A stretch of DNA of 14,559 nt from an uncultured Clostridium sp. (GTDB lineage Bacteria > Bacillota > Clostridia > Oscillospirales > Acutalibacteraceae): assembly GCA_902471875.1 (NCBI GenBank), contig CABRLN010000042.1, positions 1 through 14,559 on the forward strand, in the 5' to 3' direction. The notes beneath the pieces are model-generated. The model was not told the DNA's origin, ran no database searches, and saw nothing but the letters and a program-made list of their open reading frames with translations. Shown piece by piece: positions 13,382-14,559 of this stretch (the stretch's first letter is position 1; each line of letters starts with the position of its first letter). The position numbers were made by a program, and so were the translations under genes.

Positions 13382-13825
13382 TTATTCTTCTTCATTTTGA
13401 TTAAAAACAGAAAGAGCCTTATTAATTGAGTTTGCCGTGTCCTGGCTTATAAACATAGTACATAATAAAACTATTGCATATACAATTAAAACAAATACAA
13501 ATATAATTATTCCTTCTAAAATATTTTCGTACCATTTAAGGAAGAATCCCTCAGTCATTATTATAATTTCAACAACAAGATAATGTAATATAAGTCTTAT
13601 GTTAAACTGTTTTTTTGTAGGCTCATTTCTAAAGTAAAACATAAAAGACGGCAATGCTCCTAAAACTCCTGTAATAATTACAATAAAAGGATATTCAGCC
13701 GGATAGGTAGTAAATTCAACACCACTTATAAACGAAGCAATATACTCAGGAACACTTGTAACAAGCAAAACACCAAATATAATTATAAAAAAGTCTGTTA
13801 ATACAAGCTTAAATATATCTCTCAT
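13382..13825 (-). CDS. DUF3021 family membrane protein
   Basis: A 147-residue integral membrane protein with four predicted helices near residues 5-25, 46-65, 77-96 and 102-126 and a charged C-terminus ending in NQNEEE. This size and topology, and its position directly after a LytTR regulator, match the DUF3021 family. That family is commonly paired with LytTR proteins in Firmicutes and is proposed to act as their membrane partner. I choose the ATG at 13823-13825 because GAGG lies eight bases upstream. A TTG seven codons earlier (13846), overlapping the LytTR gene, lacks a better site. The gap to the LytTR stop is 10 bases. The molecular role is inferred from context only. Confidence 0.85.
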   Translation of the reverse strand: MRDIFKLVLTDFFIIIFGVLLVTSVPEYIASFISGVEFTTYPAEYPFIVIITGVLGALPSFMFYFRNEPTKKQFNIRLILHYLVVEIIIMTEGFFLKWYENILEGIIIFVFVLIVYAIVLLCTMFISQDTANSINKALSVFNQNEEE

Positions 13826-13835
13826 TATTCTAACC

Positions 13836-14276
13836 TCACATTCCAAGAAGTTTCTTTAAATTTGGCACATATTGACGTGATATAATTACTGTTTCATTAT
13901 TAGCAAGTTTAGCTTCAAATCGTCCATTAATAGAAGATGAAACGGAACAAACTTTAGATATATTAAGTATCATAGACTTTGAACATCTAAAAAGTCTTGT
14001 GCCAGACAATTGTTCTTCAAGCTCATACAGTTTTTGTTTAGATTCATACACATTGTTAAGTAAATAAATAAAAGTTTTGTTATCAACTGACTCTATATAG
14101 AAAATGTCCTTTACTGAAAGTCGAAAAATCTCATTATTCTTGCTGCCTAACAGACCATTATCATTTTTCTTTAGCCTATTTACTATATTAATAACTTCAT
14201 CATTAATTTCGTGACATTTAACAATAATTTCTTCATCACAAGACTTATCAACTTGTTTAATAGTTATTTTAAACAT
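13836..14276 (-). CDS. LytTR family DNA-binding transcriptional regulator
   Basis: The 146-residue protein has a short N-terminal segment (about 1-45) and a LytTR domain over roughly 45-144. Visible family features are the KDIFYIESVDNKTFIYL block (56-72), LFRCSKSMILNISKV (95-109), and the terminal ISRQYVPNLKKLL. There is no receiver domain, so it is a single-domain LytTR regulator of the kind paired with DUF3021, not an AgrA-type response regulator. GGAG lies 7 bases before the ATG. The first gene after the rRNA terminator, it likely starts at a promoter at 14330-14358, with direct repeats over the start site suggesting autoregulation. Likely targets are itself and the downstream ABC genes. 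Confidence 0.9.
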   Translation of the reverse strand: MFKITIKQVDKSCDEEIIVKCHEINDEVINIVNRLKKNDNGLLGSKNNEIFRLSVKDIFYIESVDNKTFIYLLNNVYESKQKLYELEEQLSGTRLFRCSKSMILNISKVCSVSSSINGRFEAKLANNETVIISRQYVPNLKKLLGM

Positions 14277-14295
14277 TCCTAATCTCCAATACCAA

Positions 14296-14358
14296 TAACT
14301 TCACTTTTATTAATTTAACTTTATTCACTTACATAAATATTTAAGATAAAATCTTCAA
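14296..14358 (-). promoter_or_regulatory. Candidate LytTR promoter and direct repeats
   Basis: On the minus strand, TTGAAG (plus 14353-14358), a 17-base spacer and TATGTA (plus 14330-14335) form a plausible promoter. Downstream, two copies of TAACTT-Y-A-Y-T (plus orientation, beginning at 14296 and 14316) match at 8 of 10 bases with a period of 20 bases. LytTR proteins usually bind two imperfect direct repeats about two helical turns apart, so this is a candidate site. The repeats are A/T-rich, so chance is possible. Confidence 0.4.
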
Positions 14359-14375
14359 AAATATATTTAAAAACA

Positions 14376-14398
14376 AAAAAACCAGACTTATAGTCTGG
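14376..14398 (-). terminator. rRNA operon terminator
   Basis: CCAGACT (14382-14388) and AGTCTGG (14392-14398) pair into a 7-bp stem with a 3-base loop. On the minus strand it is followed by a TTTTTT run continuing as TTTTTTTGTTTTT. It lies about 90 bases after the 3' end of the 23S rRNA and closes the rRNA transcript. Confidence 0.85.
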
Positions 14399-14486
14399 AC
14401 TGGAGAACAAAAATTCAATTCTGCACCCTGAAAACTGAATAAAGAAAAAGCAAAACAGAGAGATTTCAAAACTAAACCAATCAACT

Positions 14487-14559
14487 TATGGTCAAGCTTC
14501 CGACCTATTAGTACTGCCAAGCTGAATGCCTCACGACACTTACACACGCAGCCTATCAA
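14487..14559 (-). rRNA. 23S ribosomal RNA, 3' end (partial)
   Basis: The minus strand reads TTGATAGGCTGCGTGTGTAA, then a stretch ending GTACTAATAGGTCGGAAGCTTGACC, matching the conserved 3'-terminal segment of bacterial 23S rRNA (GATAGG...ACTAATNGGTCGAGG-type ending). Only about 73 bases lie in the window; the gene continues past its right edge. The exact 3' end, around the terminal TTGACCATAA, is set to within a few bases only. No 5S rRNA follows before the terminator. The open frame across this region is not a protein gene. Confidence 0.9.

Noticed and set aside
14341..14559. Open frame of 72 codons on the minus strand at the right end
   Set aside because: It runs through the 3' end of 23S rRNA and its terminator; the protein is an artefact of the rRNA sequence.

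Overview
The window reads as a low-GC Firmicutes chromosome, most likely a gut-type member of class Clostridia (Oscillospiraceae/Ruminococcaceae-like). The basis is AT-rich intergenic DNA, strong AGGAGG-type ribosome binding sites, occasional TTG starts with a good Shine-Dalgarno, an acetyl-type MetA, and a LytTR/DUF3021 regulator pair beside an ABC-2 transporter. No species can be named from the sequence alone. Almost all genes lie on the minus strand; only a metallophosphoesterase, a small heavy-metal-associated protein and an ABC transporter relic are on the plus strand.

Layout in minus-strand transcription order, starting at the right end. The window opens inside the 3' end of a 23S rRNA gene, which is followed directly by an intrinsic terminator with no 5S rRNA. 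Next come a LytTR DNA-binding regulator and a DUF3021 membrane protein, closed by a terminator. A two-gene ABC-2 transporter (ATPase then permease) follows, with one base between the ATPase stop and the permease start. A 362-base gene-free stretch (11062-11423) holds a strong hairpin, a 16-bp palindrome and a possible coding relic. The plus-strand metallophosphoesterase faces the ABC genes. It is divergent from a tight operon of three small unrecognised proteins (80, 112 and 111 aa).

The middle section (8300-9530) looks like an accessory or decaying spot. It has a plus-strand HMA-domain protein with its own sigma-A-type promoter and a DtxR/IdeR-like palindrome, a frameshifted and internally deleted fragment of an ABC exporter membrane domain, and a small unknown minus-strand gene. 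To the left is a colinear housekeeping run: metA (homoserine O-acetyltransferase type), a DinB-like protein, proA without proB, a GrpB/UPF0157 protein and a stand-alone PncC/CinA amidase. Last is the glycogen/maltodextrin pair malQ-glgP, translationally coupled by an ATGA overlap and closed by a strong terminator. MalQ rearranges alpha-1,4-glucans and GlgP releases glucose-1-phosphate, so together they degrade maltodextrin or glycogen.

The leftmost 210 bases contain no gene I recognise, but hold two clear inverted repeats. I found no CRISPR array, insertion sequence or tRNA. The items most worth a second look are the HMA promoter with its DtxR-like box beside the ABC relic, the three-gene cluster of unknown function, and the palindrome over the malQ promoter.
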